Shown: positions 7,801-15,084 of the stretch, one piece after another | How the letters are laid out: each line of letters starts with the position of its first letter | How positions within the stretch are numbered: position 1 is the stretch's first letter | Assembly (NCBI GenBank): GCA_002690445.1 | Contig: NZER01000316.1 | Location: forward strand, 1-20,940 | DNA: 20,940 nucleotides | Direction of reading: 5' to 3' | Origin: Candidatus Pacearchaeota archaeon | Lineage (GTDB): Archaea > Nanoarchaeota > Nanoarchaeia > Pacearchaeales > GW2011-AR1 | Position numbers and translations under genes: made by a program | Notes under the pieces: generated by a model | Database searches by the model: none | The model's input: only the letters and a program-made list of their open reading frames with translations | Told to the model about the DNA's origin: nothing

Positions 7801-8176
7801 TTTCTGTAGAACGCCTACTGTCCCTTAACGTTCCGGCCTCTTTTCTGTATTGTTCTAGAACCTCTTTCTTCGAGGGGGTCGGAAAATTTACGGGAGACTG
7901 ATTTGTGTGGCTTGGCTCATCTAACGTACCCATGAGAGACTGAAGGTTCTCTTTTTTTACCTTCAGATCCTCGGTGTCTAAATCGAAATCTAAGCCTTGC
8001 ATGTTACCTCCTACGTTAACCACCGTAGCGTCATCGAAGTCATCTTCAATTACGCCTCCTTCGTTGCCAGCGGCAAGCGAAGACTCCAGCGGTTTTCCAC
8101 ATTGTGCGCAAAATTTTGGCCTTTCTTTAATTAAGAATTCCATTTTTGCCCCACAATTAAAACAATACTTTTTCAT
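7787..8176 (-). CDS. zinc-ribbon protein, first gene of the packaging operon
   Basis: A 129-aa protein of unknown function. Residues 5-26 form a compact zinc ribbon with two CxxC knuckles (Cys5, Cys8, Cys23, Cys26; CFNCG and CAQCG). The remainder is acidic and probably disordered (DDFDDATVVN, FDLDTEDLK), with a Pro/Ser/Asn stretch and a charged C-terminal tail. Zinc-ribbon heads of this kind are common on small nucleic-acid or RNA-polymerase-associated proteins. Because the next gene is a sigma-like factor (14-nt overlap), a transcription co-factor is possible, but this is only inference. The ATG lies 8 bases after a perfect extended -10 element, so the transcript would have almost no leader. 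No Shine-Dalgarno is visible. Confidence 0.75.
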   Translation of the reverse strand: MKKYCFNCGAKMEFLIKERPKFCAQCGKPLESSLAAGNEGGVIEDDFDDATVVNVGGNMQGLDFDLDTEDLKVKKENLQSLMGTLDEPSHTNQSPVNFPTPSKKEVLEQYRKEAGTLRDSRRSTENEQE

Positions 8177-8184
8177 ATACGATT

Positions 8185-8193
8185 ATTATATCA
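8185..8193 (-). promoter_or_regulatory. extended -10 promoter of the packaging operon
   Basis: The minus strand reads TGATATAAT, a perfect TGnTATAAT extended -10. No convincing -35 is present in the poly-T/A tract upstream, as expected for an extended -10. The predicted start point, about 7 bases after the hexamer, is near 8178, while the first ATG is at 8176, giving a leaderless or 1-3 nt leader transcript. Confidence 0.6.
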
Positions 8194-8231
8194 CTTTTTT
8201 GTTTTTTTTAAAATAAATATATTTTTCATAG

Positions 8232-8237
8232 TGTAAT
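8232..8237 (+). promoter_or_regulatory. possible -10 box for the small plus-strand gene
   Basis: TGTAAT matches TATAAT at five of six positions, with a predicted start near 8244, eleven bases before the ATG at 8255. There is no recognisable -35. In this AT-rich spacer the match could be chance. Confidence 0.3.
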
Positions 8238-8254
8238 TAAAATTAAGGCAAAAA

Positions 8255-8446
8255 ATGAAAAAAGAACTAAAAGAAATCATGTCGTTAAGCTTTCCTTTTT
8301 GCAAGAATCCCGATAAGCAAATTGCTCTATTTTTTCAAAAAATAAACTCATTGGCGCACGAAACGGAAGTCTATATAGAAAGAAACGGTTTAAACAAAAA
8401 GAACCACTGGACCAATCAACATAACAAAAATTATCACGGATCTTAA
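8255..8446 (+). CDS. small plus-strand protein, unknown
   Basis: A 63-aa frame on the plus strand, the only credible gene in that orientation in the window. It lies in the spacer between two minus-strand blocks rather than over another gene, which argues that it is real. AAGG lies six bases before the ATG and a weak -10 box precedes that. The product is basic, with an amphipathic N-terminal part (KKELKEIMSLSFPF), one cysteine, a helix-like ALFFQKINSLAHETEVYIE and an Asn/His/Lys-rich tail. No family is recognised, and there is no membrane segment. It ends four bases before the convergent end of the 105-aa gene, leaving no room for a terminator. A small host-takeover or regulatory protein is possible; nothing in the sequence decides it. 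Confidence 0.5.
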   Translation: MKKELKEIMSLSFPFCKNPDKQIALFFQKINSLAHETEVYIERNGLNKKNHWTNQHNKNYHGS

Positions 8447-8450
8447 CGGG

Positions 8451-8768
8451 TTACAAAAGGCCCAGATAACTTAAATATTCGTCCGGAGTGTTAAGCTTAA
8501 TTAAAATTTCCTCGCTTAATGAGTCAGGTATTCCTTCTTCTAGGTTAAACCCTTCTGCTTCCGCCCACTCCCATTTTTTAAGATTCACTCGAAAGCAATT
8601 TAGCATATTGTGAATTTTTCCTTCTTGTATAGCTAGGCAAACTAACTTTTTCCCAGAAGAAACAAAAATGACATGCTCTACCATGGTTTCCATGAGAGAA
8701 ATAGATACGCCCTTTTCCTTGGATAATGATTTTAGATTTTCGAATTCTTTTCTTAATGCGGCGTGCAT
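8451..8768 (-). CDS. 105-aa protein after phoH, unknown
   Basis: Not recognised. The product is a small soluble alpha/beta-looking protein with a charged N-terminal helix (RKEFENLKSLSKEKGV). Alternating hydrophobic strands follow (HVIFVSSGKKLVCLAI), then a Trp-containing segment (KKWEWAEAEGF), and an acidic C-terminus ending in helices. It starts directly after the stop of the PhoH-like gene (TAAATG). A strong Shine-Dalgarno AGGAGG formed by the last PhoH codons fixes the start and implies coupled expression. It is the last gene of the long minus-strand run that begins at 20243. Confidence 0.75.
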   Translation of the reverse strand: MHAALRKEFENLKSLSKEKGVSISLMETMVEHVIFVSSGKKLVCLAIQEGKIHNMLNCFRVNLKKWEWAEAEGFNLEEGIPDSLSEEILIKLNTPDEYLSYLGLL

Positions 8769-9563
8769 TTATTCCTCCTCAGCAAACTCGTGAATTTTTT
8801 TAACTAAAAACTTAACCAACTCTGATCTCATGATGTCTTCCTCAGAAAATTCAAACGAGTATATGCCCATTTTAATACTTTCTTCGTCAGAAAAAATATG
8901 AGACAGTCCTTCGAACCCGCCGTGAGAGCTTTCATTCTTCAGGTCTGTCTGCATTGGGTCAGCCAAGATAAAACACCTACACCCCTCCCCCATTCTGGTA
9001 AGTACAGTTATAATTTCCTTTATTGAGCTATTTTGGGCCTCGTCAAGAATGACACATTTATATTTCCAGTTCATACCTCTGGCAAAATTAACGGGAAACA
9101 TGGAAACTCTTTTTTGTTCTTCTAGCTTTTGAGCATTACTTTCCGTTAGTAGTTCTTCCAGCTTATCAAGAAAGGGCAGGTTGTAAAACCTTAGCTTTTC
9201 GTTTGCGTCCCCGGGCAAATATCCTAAGCTTTTGTCTGAGCTTTCCACCGCAGACCGTAAGTACATTATGTCGTTGGCAGCCTTCATGTTTAGAAGCTGA
9301 AGGCCACAGTATACAGAAAGCAGGGTCTTCGCTGTTCCCGCTGGACCATTGACAAAAACTATGTTAGTAGAAGGGTCTAGGGCTACTCTAAAAAATTCTT
9401 TTTGTTTTTCGGTCCAAGGAAATTGATTTATTTTAATTTGCCTTTTTATTGGATTTGGAGCCGTTTTTAGTTTTCTGCTTGTTTCTGTTAAGTTTTCTGC
9501 GGTTTTTCTATCTCCACGAATTTTTACTTTACTCTTCTGGCTCGAGTCATTGCGATCTTTCAT
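8769..9563 (-). CDS. phoH: PhoH-like ATPase
   Basis: This is a P-loop NTPase of the PhoH family, very common in phages, with a role probably in RNA metabolism or phosphate-stress physiology that is still unclear. In 264 aa it shows Walker A GPAGTAKT at residues 73-80, the family signature GYLPGD at 114-119, Walker B VILDEAQN at 171-178 and DPMQTD near 206. Residues 1-45 are a basic, probably disordered extension before the FPWTEKQKEFF motif that opens the domain. The start overlaps the WbqC-like gene by 17 nt, so this housekeeping gene is cotranscribed behind the glycan cassette. No N-terminal PIN domain is present. Confidence 0.92.
   Translation of the reverse strand: MKDRNDSSQKSKVKIRGDRKTAENLTETSRKLKTAPNPIKRQIKINQFPWTEKQKEFFRVALDPSTNIVFVNGPAGTAKTLLSVYCGLQLLNMKAANDIMYLRSAVESSDKSLGYLPGDANEKLRFYNLPFLDKLEELLTESNAQKLEEQKRVSMFPVNFARGMNWKYKCVILDEAQNSSIKEIITVLTRMGEGCRCFILADPMQTDLKNESSHGGFEGLSHIFSDEESIKMGIYSFEFSEEDIMRSELVKFLVKKIHEFAEEE
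8774..8779 (-). promoter_or_regulatory. Shine-Dalgarno inside the end of phoH
   Basis: AGGAGG, five bases before ATG 8768, is encoded by the two terminal Glu codons GAG GAG GAA of the PhoH-like protein. Confidence 0.75.
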
Positions 9564-10215
9564 GTTGCTGAAGATTACACTCTTTTTTAAGGAAATGGTT
9601 GTAAGAATGGTTTGTCATCAGGTCGTCCATGATCGAACACTTTCCGTTGTAAGATATGAAGTTACTTACTTTAATGCCGTTTCTGAGGAATTTTTCCGAA
9701 TTACTTGGGGTTTTATCCAGAGAGTAATAGATTGAAGCCTTTTCCTTTCTGCAAATAGTTAAAATTTTATTTTCTATAGAACCCTTTACATTCGGGTATT
9801 CAATAGAAGAAAAAGAAAACTTTGTATTGTCCTTGAAGAGGCTGGATATTTTAAAAACACTATAAGCAGAAAGATGAGAAATGCTGTCTGTTGGTAAACT
9901 TATCGCCTCTTCTATAATAGGAAACACTAATGAAAAATTAGAGCAATATTTATACTCAAGATTAATCATTTTTAAAAAGTTCTTTTTCCATTTTTCATTT
10001 TTAACTTTGACATCTTTTATGTTTAACTGTTTGTAGTTGTTTATGGGTATCCTGAAATAAAAATCCTTTGATCTTACTTTTAGCAGGGTTTTGTTTACCC
10101 AGCTTTTATTATTGTAATATACATCATCAAGGAAAATAACTTTATCAACCCTTTTTACTAAATCATAATAAGATTTATACGGAAAAAAATTAGGTTGAAG
10201 AATTGCCAATTTCAT
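9547..10215 (-). CDS. WbqC-like family protein
   Basis: The N-terminus matches the WbqC-like family: KLAILQPNFFPYKSYYDL at residues 2-19, then FLDDVYYNNKSWVNKT and the RIPINN segment (family pattern IlQPnYxPwxGyfdLi, lDdvqy, sWxnR, vPv). The 222-aa length is the usual family size. WbqC-like genes sit in O-antigen and other surface-glycan clusters, where they are suspected to act on amino sugars; the reaction is not well established. This agrees with the neighbouring glycosyltransferases and acetyltransferase. Its start is coupled to the previous gene (TAATG, one shared base) and has a strong GGAGGAG Shine-Dalgarno. Its end overlaps PhoH by 17 nt, making it the last gene of the glycan cassette. 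Confidence 0.8.
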   Translation of the reverse strand: MKLAILQPNFFPYKSYYDLVKRVDKVIFLDDVYYNNKSWVNKTLLKVRSKDFYFRIPINNYKQLNIKDVKVKNEKWKKNFLKMINLEYKYCSNFSLVFPIIEEAISLPTDSISHLSAYSVFKISSLFKDNTKFSFSSIEYPNVKGSIENKILTICRKEKASIYYSLDKTPSNSEKFLRNGIKVSNFISYNGKCSIMDDLMTNHSYNHFLKKECNLQQHERSQ

Positions 10216-11189
10216 TACTCCTCCGTATCGAAGAAAAACAGGTGAAAAAGCCTAGAGTCTTTCATATCAGAACCAAAGTACTCTGAAGCAGCATGGATTA
10301 ATCTCGCATCCCAGACGACAAGCCTATTGAAGACGTTCCCGATAACATCTACTGTCTCGAATTTAGTTTTGTCATAGAACCCAGCGCTAAAAATTTCAGC
10401 GTTTAAATGTTCTTTTGTTTTGCCTAATTGTTCTGCTATTTCTTCTGTTGGAGCTTCTCTTAAGCCATTAACCCTGCTTCTGTAAAGAGTGGTACCACAC
10501 TCTGGTGGTGCATCAGGAGTTAAGTAAACCACAGCAGCATAAGATTGCGGATCTACATGGTAAACTATAGGGTCTTCAGAAGTGCAATATTGAAAAACGC
10601 CATTGGCTCCATGAGACTCCCAACCTGTAATCTTTTTTTGCAAAAGTTTTTCTAGCGATTGTTTGACTTCCTCTGGTCTCCAGACTTCCTCTGTTCTCTG
10701 GCCTTTGTGGTATTCTAAGTGGGGATTAAATGAACCTCTCCGTAGTGCGAATTCCCTTACCTCCTCTGGATTCTCGTAGAAGTTGTCTACGACAATTGCG
10801 TTTATATCAAACTTGCTATTAATTTTAAAATTTATTGATTCTGGCTCGTAGATTTTATAAACGCTTGTTCCCTCAAGTCTCTGGGCATTTTTCCATTCTT
10901 TTTCGTGTAAAACTTGTAAAAATATATCTTCTTTATCCTTTAGCTTCTTGGTGACATTTATAGAGAAACCGGAATTTAGGTACTTGTCATTGTTTCCGTA
11001 ATACTCGTAGACGTCTTTTCTCTCTTGCGAAACATCCCCAGAAAAAGAAAACTTTTTACCAGCAGTTAATCTCACAGATTTTATTTCAGCTGAATCTGAC
11101 GCACACCACCCCTTGATAAGAGTTTCGTCTTCGTTCGGGGAGATTTCGTCAACATGTAGCCTTACATCATCTATCAATGATTCGTGCAT
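10215..11189 (-). CDS. beta-sandwich (GW) domain fused to a 2OG-Fe(II) oxygenase-like domain
   Basis: This is a two-domain protein of 324 aa. Residues about 8-105 resemble the small beta-sandwich found at the start of some glycosyltransferases and glycan-linked proteins (TLIKGWCASD, then ERKDVYEYY and LNSGFSINV). Residues about 125-324 look like a 2-oxoglutarate/Fe(II) dioxygenase of the DUF6445 type: VDNFYENPEEVREFA at the start, iron ligands His211 and Asp213 in YHVDPQSYAAVVYLTP, distal His299 in WDARLIHAASEYFG, and Arg313 in DSRLFHLFFF as the likely 2-oxoglutarate ligand. The likely reaction is hydroxylation or another oxidation of a protein or glycan; the substrate is unknown. The start overlaps rmlB by 23 nt and no Shine-Dalgarno is visible. 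Confidence 0.75.
   Translation of the reverse strand: MHESLIDDVRLHVDEISPNEDETLIKGWCASDSAEIKSVRLTAGKKFSFSGDVSQERKDVYEYYGNNDKYLNSGFSINVTKKLKDKEDIFLQVLHEKEWKNAQRLEGTSVYKIYEPESINFKINSKFDINAIVVDNFYENPEEVREFALRRGSFNPHLEYHKGQRTEEVWRPEEVKQSLEKLLQKKITGWESHGANGVFQYCTSEDPIVYHVDPQSYAAVVYLTPDAPPECGTTLYRSRVNGLREAPTEEIAEQLGKTKEHLNAEIFSAGFYDKTKFETVDVIGNVFNRLVVWDARLIHAASEYFGSDMKDSRLFHLFFFDTEE
10218..10224 (-). promoter_or_regulatory. Shine-Dalgarno of the WbqC-like gene
   Basis: GGAGGAG just before the overlapping TAATG. This is one of the three clear Shine-Dalgarno sites in the window and suggests reinitiation after the upstream stop. Confidence 0.7.
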
Positions 11190-12123
11190 AATGATCTATT
11201 GTCTTTTTAATTCCATGTTTTAATTTGACCTTAGGTTTCCATTTTAATTCTTGAAATATTTTACAATTATTAATGGCGTATCTAAAATCATGCCCTAAAC
11301 GATCTTCTACAAACTTTATGTAATCGTCAGGACTCTTATTTAACATTTTACAAATCTCGTGAATTATTTCTAAATTAGTTTTTTCACATTCTGCTCCGAC
11401 TAGGTATGTTTCACCCAGCTTTCCTTTTGTTAAAATCTTCCATAGAGCATTGCAATGATCGCTTACGTAAATCCAGTCTCTAACGTTATCTCCTTTCCCG
11501 TATACGGGAATAGGGTCTCCTTCTAGTAAGGAGTTTATTACGGTAGGTATGAATTTTTCTTTGTGTTGGTTTGGCCCATAGTTATTACTACAGTTCGAAA
11601 TAGTAACCGGTAATCCATGAGTATGAAAATAAGATCTTACCAAGAAGTCAGAGGCAGCCTTAGAGGCAGAATACGGGTTTCTTGGGTCGTAAGGGGTGTT
11701 CTCTGAAAACTTTTTGTCCCCCTTGTTCAGATGACCATATACTTCGTCTGTCGATACATGATGAAATCGCTTTATTTTGAATTTTAAGGCCGCCTTAAGG
11801 AGGTTGTGTGTTCCGAGTACATTTGATGATAAAAACGCGTCAGCGTCTAATATAGAGTTATCTACGTGTGTTTCTGCGGCTAGGTGGACTACATGTGTTA
11901 TGTCGTGTTTGTAAAAGGTATCGTATGCTTTTCCATAGTTTGATAAGTCGTATTTTTCTAAAAGATATTTAGGGTGTTTATAAACTTTTTTTGTATTATC
12001 TAGTGAGCCCGCGTAAGAGAGACAGTCGACATTGACAAGCTTATGAACTCGTTTTTTTTCTATAACATGCTCTATAAAGTTAGAGCCAATAAACCCGCAT
12101 CCACCTGTTACTAGTAAGTTCAT
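11167..12123 (-). CDS. rmlB: dTDP-glucose 4,6-dehydratase
   Basis: This enzyme converts NDP-glucose (normally dTDP-glucose) to the 4-keto-6-deoxy sugar, the branch point to rhamnose and other deoxysugars. It is a short-chain dehydrogenase of 318 aa with NAD-binding GGCGFIG at residues 7-13, the RmlB catalytic triplet Thr125-Asp126-Glu127 in HVSTDEVYG, and YSASK (Tyr151, Lys155). NCSNNYGPNQ, the IPVYGKGDNVRDWIYV segment and the GHDFRYAI motif near the C-terminus are typical of RmlB rather than of UDP-glucose epimerases. It is slightly shorter than the usual 340-360 aa. It is separated from rmlA by seven genes, unlike bacterial rml operons. The start shares ATGA with the preceding transferase. 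Confidence 0.93.
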   Translation of the reverse strand: MNLLVTGGCGFIGSNFIEHVIEKKRVHKLVNVDCLSYAGSLDNTKKVYKHPKYLLEKYDLSNYGKAYDTFYKHDITHVVHLAAETHVDNSILDADAFLSSNVLGTHNLLKAALKFKIKRFHHVSTDEVYGHLNKGDKKFSENTPYDPRNPYSASKAASDFLVRSYFHTHGLPVTISNCSNNYGPNQHKEKFIPTVINSLLEGDPIPVYGKGDNVRDWIYVSDHCNALWKILTKGKLGETYLVGAECEKTNLEIIHEICKMLNKSPDDYIKFVEDRLGHDFRYAINNCKIFQELKWKPKVKLKHGIKKTIDHYARIIDR

Positions 12124-12887
12124 TTTATAATATTGTATTTTTTAAAGACGGGAAAACTTGTCTCCTCGGTCATAGTTGGTTCAACTTTTCCTACGATCCA
12201 GTTTCTCTTAAGGAAGGCGTCACGCTCTTCTCTCAGGTGTTTTATAAACATTTTTGGCGTAGTCCAAATTTTTATTCCGTCTTCGGTGATCCTTCGAGAA
12301 AATTCGTGATCAGCGCAGCATCCACGGGGTTGAGCGCGAGGCGTTCTCTCAAACAGAAAACCGGGAGTTTTATAAGTAGCGAGCGGGTATCCAATCAAAG
12401 TTTCTCTAGGCACGCAAGACAGAGCAAAAGAAGATAGGTATGTTCGAATCAAACCCTTTCTAGACAAAATGCTCTGTATTGAAGAAAATTCGTAATCACT
12501 CTTTAACGGCCAAACCCCATTTTTCAAGGTTATCTCTTTTTCTGCTATGTTGCTGTCGCGCTTTAAGCTACCGTCTATATGATCAATATCTAAGTTACAC
12601 CACCCAGTAACTATATCTCGTGATGTTTCATGGTCAAGAGAAAATATATTAACATATTTATCCATTTCTTCGAGAACCAGTTCGTTAACAATAACGTCAT
12701 CCGCGCATATAATATAATGACTGTAATTAGTATTTCTTACGTATCTATTTATTTCTTCAGTAACTTCGGGCTCAGTATATCCTTTGAACCATACCTTGGG
12801 GTATTTTATATATTTTTTCATAGAGTCTATCACTTCGGTGATTTCTCTAGGCTGAGTAATTAAAACTACTGGATTAAATTTTGACAT
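12120..12887 (-). CDS. putative glycosyltransferase (GT-A, GT2-like)
   Basis: A 255-aa protein with GT-A character. The N-terminal Rossmann-like half leads to YIICADDVIV, where Asp63-Asp64 fits the metal/nucleotide-binding acidic motif. An EFSSIQSILSRKGL segment and an SSFALSCVPRETL region follow. A C-terminal ADHEFSRRITEDGIKIWTTPKMFIKHLR resembles the acceptor-side D..F..R....G and terminal histidine of GT2 enzymes. Donor and acceptor cannot be deduced. Cys192-Cys193 and nearby residues are unremarkable. It overlaps the acetyltransferase gene by 14 nt and rmlB by 4 nt. The GT call is by motif and neighbourhood and is moderate; no membrane helix is present, so it would act in the cytoplasm. 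Confidence 0.65.
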   Translation of the reverse strand: MSKFNPVVLITQPREITEVIDSMKKYIKYPKVWFKGYTEPEVTEEINRYVRNTNYSHYIICADDVIVNELVLEEMDKYVNIFSLDHETSRDIVTGWCNLDIDHIDGSLKRDSNIAEKEITLKNGVWPLKSDYEFSSIQSILSRKGLIRTYLSSFALSCVPRETLIGYPLATYKTPGFLFERTPRAQPRGCCADHEFSRRITEDGIKIWTTPKMFIKHLREERDAFLKRNWIVGKVEPTMTEETSFPVFKKYNIIK

Positions 12888-13524
12888 TTTCTTCCGAGCA
12901 GGTAGGGTTTACAAATACAATTTTTGTATCTTTAGTTACAGGGTTAGGATCAGCAGTGCAGACTGTGTCTTTACCACTAGAGTCATGTGGATTATCGTTC
13001 CTAAAGCTTCCGTGAAAAGGGCTATTCTTTATATCAGACATAAATCTTGTATGTCTTGCGGGGTTACCCTTTATCAAGGATTGATTCATAACATCATCCA
13101 CCACAACAGAGCCCGCACCTACCATGCAAAATTCACCCAAAGTAGTTCCGCAAACTATTGTGCTATTCGCCCCAACCCCTGCTCCTCTTTTGATTAATGT
13201 TTTGGCGAAGCGCTCGGTCCATTCGCCAAACGCTCTAGGATATAAATCGTTTGTGGTAATTACGTTCGGCCCAATAAAAACATCATCTTCTAGGATAACA
13301 CCTTCGTAAATTAAAGAGTGATTTTGTATTTTGCAGTTGTTTCCTATTTTTACGTTGTTTCCTATATGAACCCCTTCTCCAATCATGCAGTTCTTGCCTA
13401 TAGAAACGCCTTTAGAAACATGGGAAAACGCCCATATTACTGTTCCATCTCCTATGTCGGTTGATTCTACAATGCTGGAGGAATGCATTTTGAATCCATT
13501 CTGTTTGATTAACTTATTTTGCAT
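12874..13524 (-). CDS. left-handed beta-helix (hexapeptide) sugar N-acetyltransferase, QdtC/WlbB-like
   Basis: This probably transfers an acetyl group from acetyl-CoA to the 3-amino group of an NDP-3-amino sugar. Residues about 13-160 are hexapeptide repeats ([LIV]-G-x4: VSIGKN, CMIGEG, VHIGNN, VKIGNN, VFIGPN). The family markers NDLYPRAF, IKRGAGVGANSTIVCG, VGAGSVVVDDV and KGNPAR are also present, as in WlbB/WbpD, FdtC and QdtC. The 216-aa product carries an extra Asp/Asn/Lys-rich C-terminal tail of about 50 residues that the family does not need. No aminotransferase is present in the window to supply an amino sugar. An internal Met at residue 13 could be the true start. It begins nine bases after the preceding gene. 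Confidence 0.85.
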   Translation of the reverse strand: MQNKLIKQNGFKMHSSSIVESTDIGDGTVIWAFSHVSKGVSIGKNCMIGEGVHIGNNVKIGNNCKIQNHSLIYEGVILEDDVFIGPNVITTNDLYPRAFGEWTERFAKTLIKRGAGVGANSTIVCGTTLGEFCMVGAGSVVVDDVMNQSLIKGNPARHTRFMSDIKNSPFHGSFRNDNPHDSSGKDTVCTADPNPVTKDTKIVFVNPTCSEENVKI

Positions 13525-13533
13525 AATTTTATT

Positions 13534-14310
13534 CTAGCAAAGTTTACGCCTTTTTTCTAGCTCTTCTACCCATGAATGAAAAACCTTTTTTCTTCCTTCT
13601 TTGTTTAATTTATGAACAGACCACATATAGGCTTCTTTATCTTGATTTGCGTTAATAAGCTCCATGTGAGGAAGTTCTTTTATTGTTAGTTTATTATTGA
13701 TAACCATATCTTCTGCCGCACAGTTTAGGGTTACTTGATCCCAAAACCAATAACCTTTCAGATATCCCCTGATACTTTGTTTATTCTCTGAATAATCTAC
13801 CCATAAATCAACTAACTCCTTACATGGTTGCCTGTTCTTTAAACATACAACACCCGTAGCAATATTACTAGGAGGTGAGCCTGTATTTCCTGTTAAAAGA
13901 CCCGCGTCGTGTGATTCAATAAAATCTTTAAAAGGAAACTTCTTGTTAACAAACGTATCTGCCCCAGTTAAAACAAACAGATTTTCGTTCGTAAATCTTT
14001 CGAAGGCCCTTTTAAAAACTTCTGGAATTCTAGAAGCCATAAACTCTGGCATACGGTTGCTCAGTGGGCCGTATCTATCTGTTTTGTTGTGTTCTGTTAT
14101 GCGCTCCGCCACTACAGGGACGTCCTTAGGGTCAACAGCTTCATTTTCTATGATTAAATTTTCGCTAATAATATGGAGGTTTTCTATATCTTCGTCAGTT
14201 AAATTGACTGTAGAAAGATATATTTTTTCATCTGGGTTGACTAGTAAATTAGACTCAACAAATAATTTAGCCCACTCCAAGTATTTTTTATCAAAATTTA
14301 CAATATGCAT
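13534..14310 (-). CDS. putative glycosyltransferase with an ADT acidic motif
   Basis: A 258-aa protein with the look of a retaining GT-A transferase. FVLTGADTFVNKKFPF at about 112-127 is the hydrophobic strand followed by an acidic motif (Asp118). GLLTGNTGSPPSNIATGVVCLKN and the YWFWDQVTLNCAAED motif near 195-209 parallel the 'WDQ..LN' region of nucleotide-sugar transferases. No membrane helix is seen. I cannot assign a numbered GT family. It starts one base after the stop of the DUF616 gene (TAAAATG) in a run of three glycosyltransferases that share this spacing style. Donor unknown. Confidence 0.6.
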   Translation of the reverse strand: MHIVNFDKKYLEWAKLFVESNLLVNPDEKIYLSTVNLTDEDIENLHIISENLIIENEAVDPKDVPVVAERITEHNKTDRYGPLSNRMPEFMASRIPEVFKRAFERFTNENLFVLTGADTFVNKKFPFKDFIESHDAGLLTGNTGSPPSNIATGVVCLKNRQPCKELVDLWVDYSENKQSIRGYLKGYWFWDQVTLNCAAEDMVINNKLTIKELPHMELINANQDKEAYMWSVHKLNKEGRKKVFHSWVEELEKRRKLC

Positions 14311-14311
14311 T

Positions 14312-15025
14312 TTAAGAAATTTTATTACGCCAGTCTTCTATTAATGATCTATGAATTTCGTTGTATTGAAAATAATCATTAGCCCCATGATGATTAACAA
14401 AACCGGGTAAAATAGAAATTTTTATTTTATCTTTCAATTTCCACAGAACATATGGAAAAGAAATTTGATCTCTAGAAGAAAACCGACATATCATTTCCCA
14501 CCACATTAGCCCCATTTGGTTTGTTGCCTCATTGTTTCTTCTAACAAAGCAGGCTAATTCATATAAGCCGTTATTTTCGGGAAAATTTTTTAATTTTAAA
14601 TACTCCGTTTGTCTATCGACTGATTTTGGCGTATCTACTTTTAATTCGTTTACTTTTTGAGCTTCGTTATATACACAGTTTCTATCAGAATGCTTAAATA
14701 GGGCTATGTCACTATCCTTTAGAATCTCTTCGCAAATTATGTGGGGGTCTTTAATAACAGTTTGACAGGAGTCTATCCAAATATGAATATCATAATCAGG
14801 TAAAAATAAATTTGGTAATATTTTATATATTTTTGCATTTCGTCTATGTGACCACTCGGTGTGGGTTGTAAATTCGGGGCACATGATCTGGTTCCACCCC
14901 AAGGAGTCTTTATGCTCTCTATCTAAGAAAGCGTAGTAATCAACGTTATACTCTCTTTCCCAAACGTTTAATGAACGAAGATCGTTTTGACTTCCGAAAA
15001 GACTTGTTAAAACCGCGATTTTCAT
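14312..15025 (-). CDS. DUF616 / TOD1-like putative glycosyltransferase
   Basis: A 237-aa protein matching the DUF616 (TOD1/MUCI70-like) pattern: the opening KIAVLTSLFG, RRNAKIYKILPNLFLPDYDIHIWIDSC at about 61-88 with a DSC in place of DxD, and LFKHSDRNCVYNEA. Near the C-terminus it has MWWEMICRFSSRDQISFPYVLWK and a final GFVNHHG. In plants and bacteria such proteins are regarded as glycosyltransferases. The metal motif is unusual (IDSC), so activity and donor are uncertain. It sits next to the GT8-like gene whose 3' end carries the 13-bp duplication. In the version without the duplication, that gene would share an ATGA with this gene's start. Confidence 0.7.
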   Translation of the reverse strand: MKIAVLTSLFGSQNDLRSLNVWEREYNVDYYAFLDREHKDSLGWNQIMCPEFTTHTEWSHRRNAKIYKILPNLFLPDYDIHIWIDSCQTVIKDPHIICEEILKDSDIALFKHSDRNCVYNEAQKVNELKVDTPKSVDRQTEYLKLKNFPENNGLYELACFVRRNNEATNQMGLMWWEMICRFSSRDQISFPYVLWKLKDKIKISILPGFVNHHGANDYFQYNEIHRSLIEDWRNKIS

Positions 15026-15058
15026 TCCATGGGTAAAATTAAATTTTCTTTATCAGCT

Positions 15059-15084
15059 TTATAGTATAATCTTATAGTATAATC
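15059..15084. repeat. perfect tandem duplication, 2 x 13 bp
   Basis: TTATAGTATAATC occurs at 15059-15071 and again at 15072-15084 with no mismatch. It lies over the stop codon of the GT8-like gene and changes its reading frame (13 is not a multiple of 3). Confidence 0.95.

Noticed and set aside
9947..9954. T4-like late promoter TATAAATA on the minus strand
   Set aside because: It lies in the middle of the WbqC-like gene, and an 8-mer of this kind is expected by chance in AT-rich DNA.
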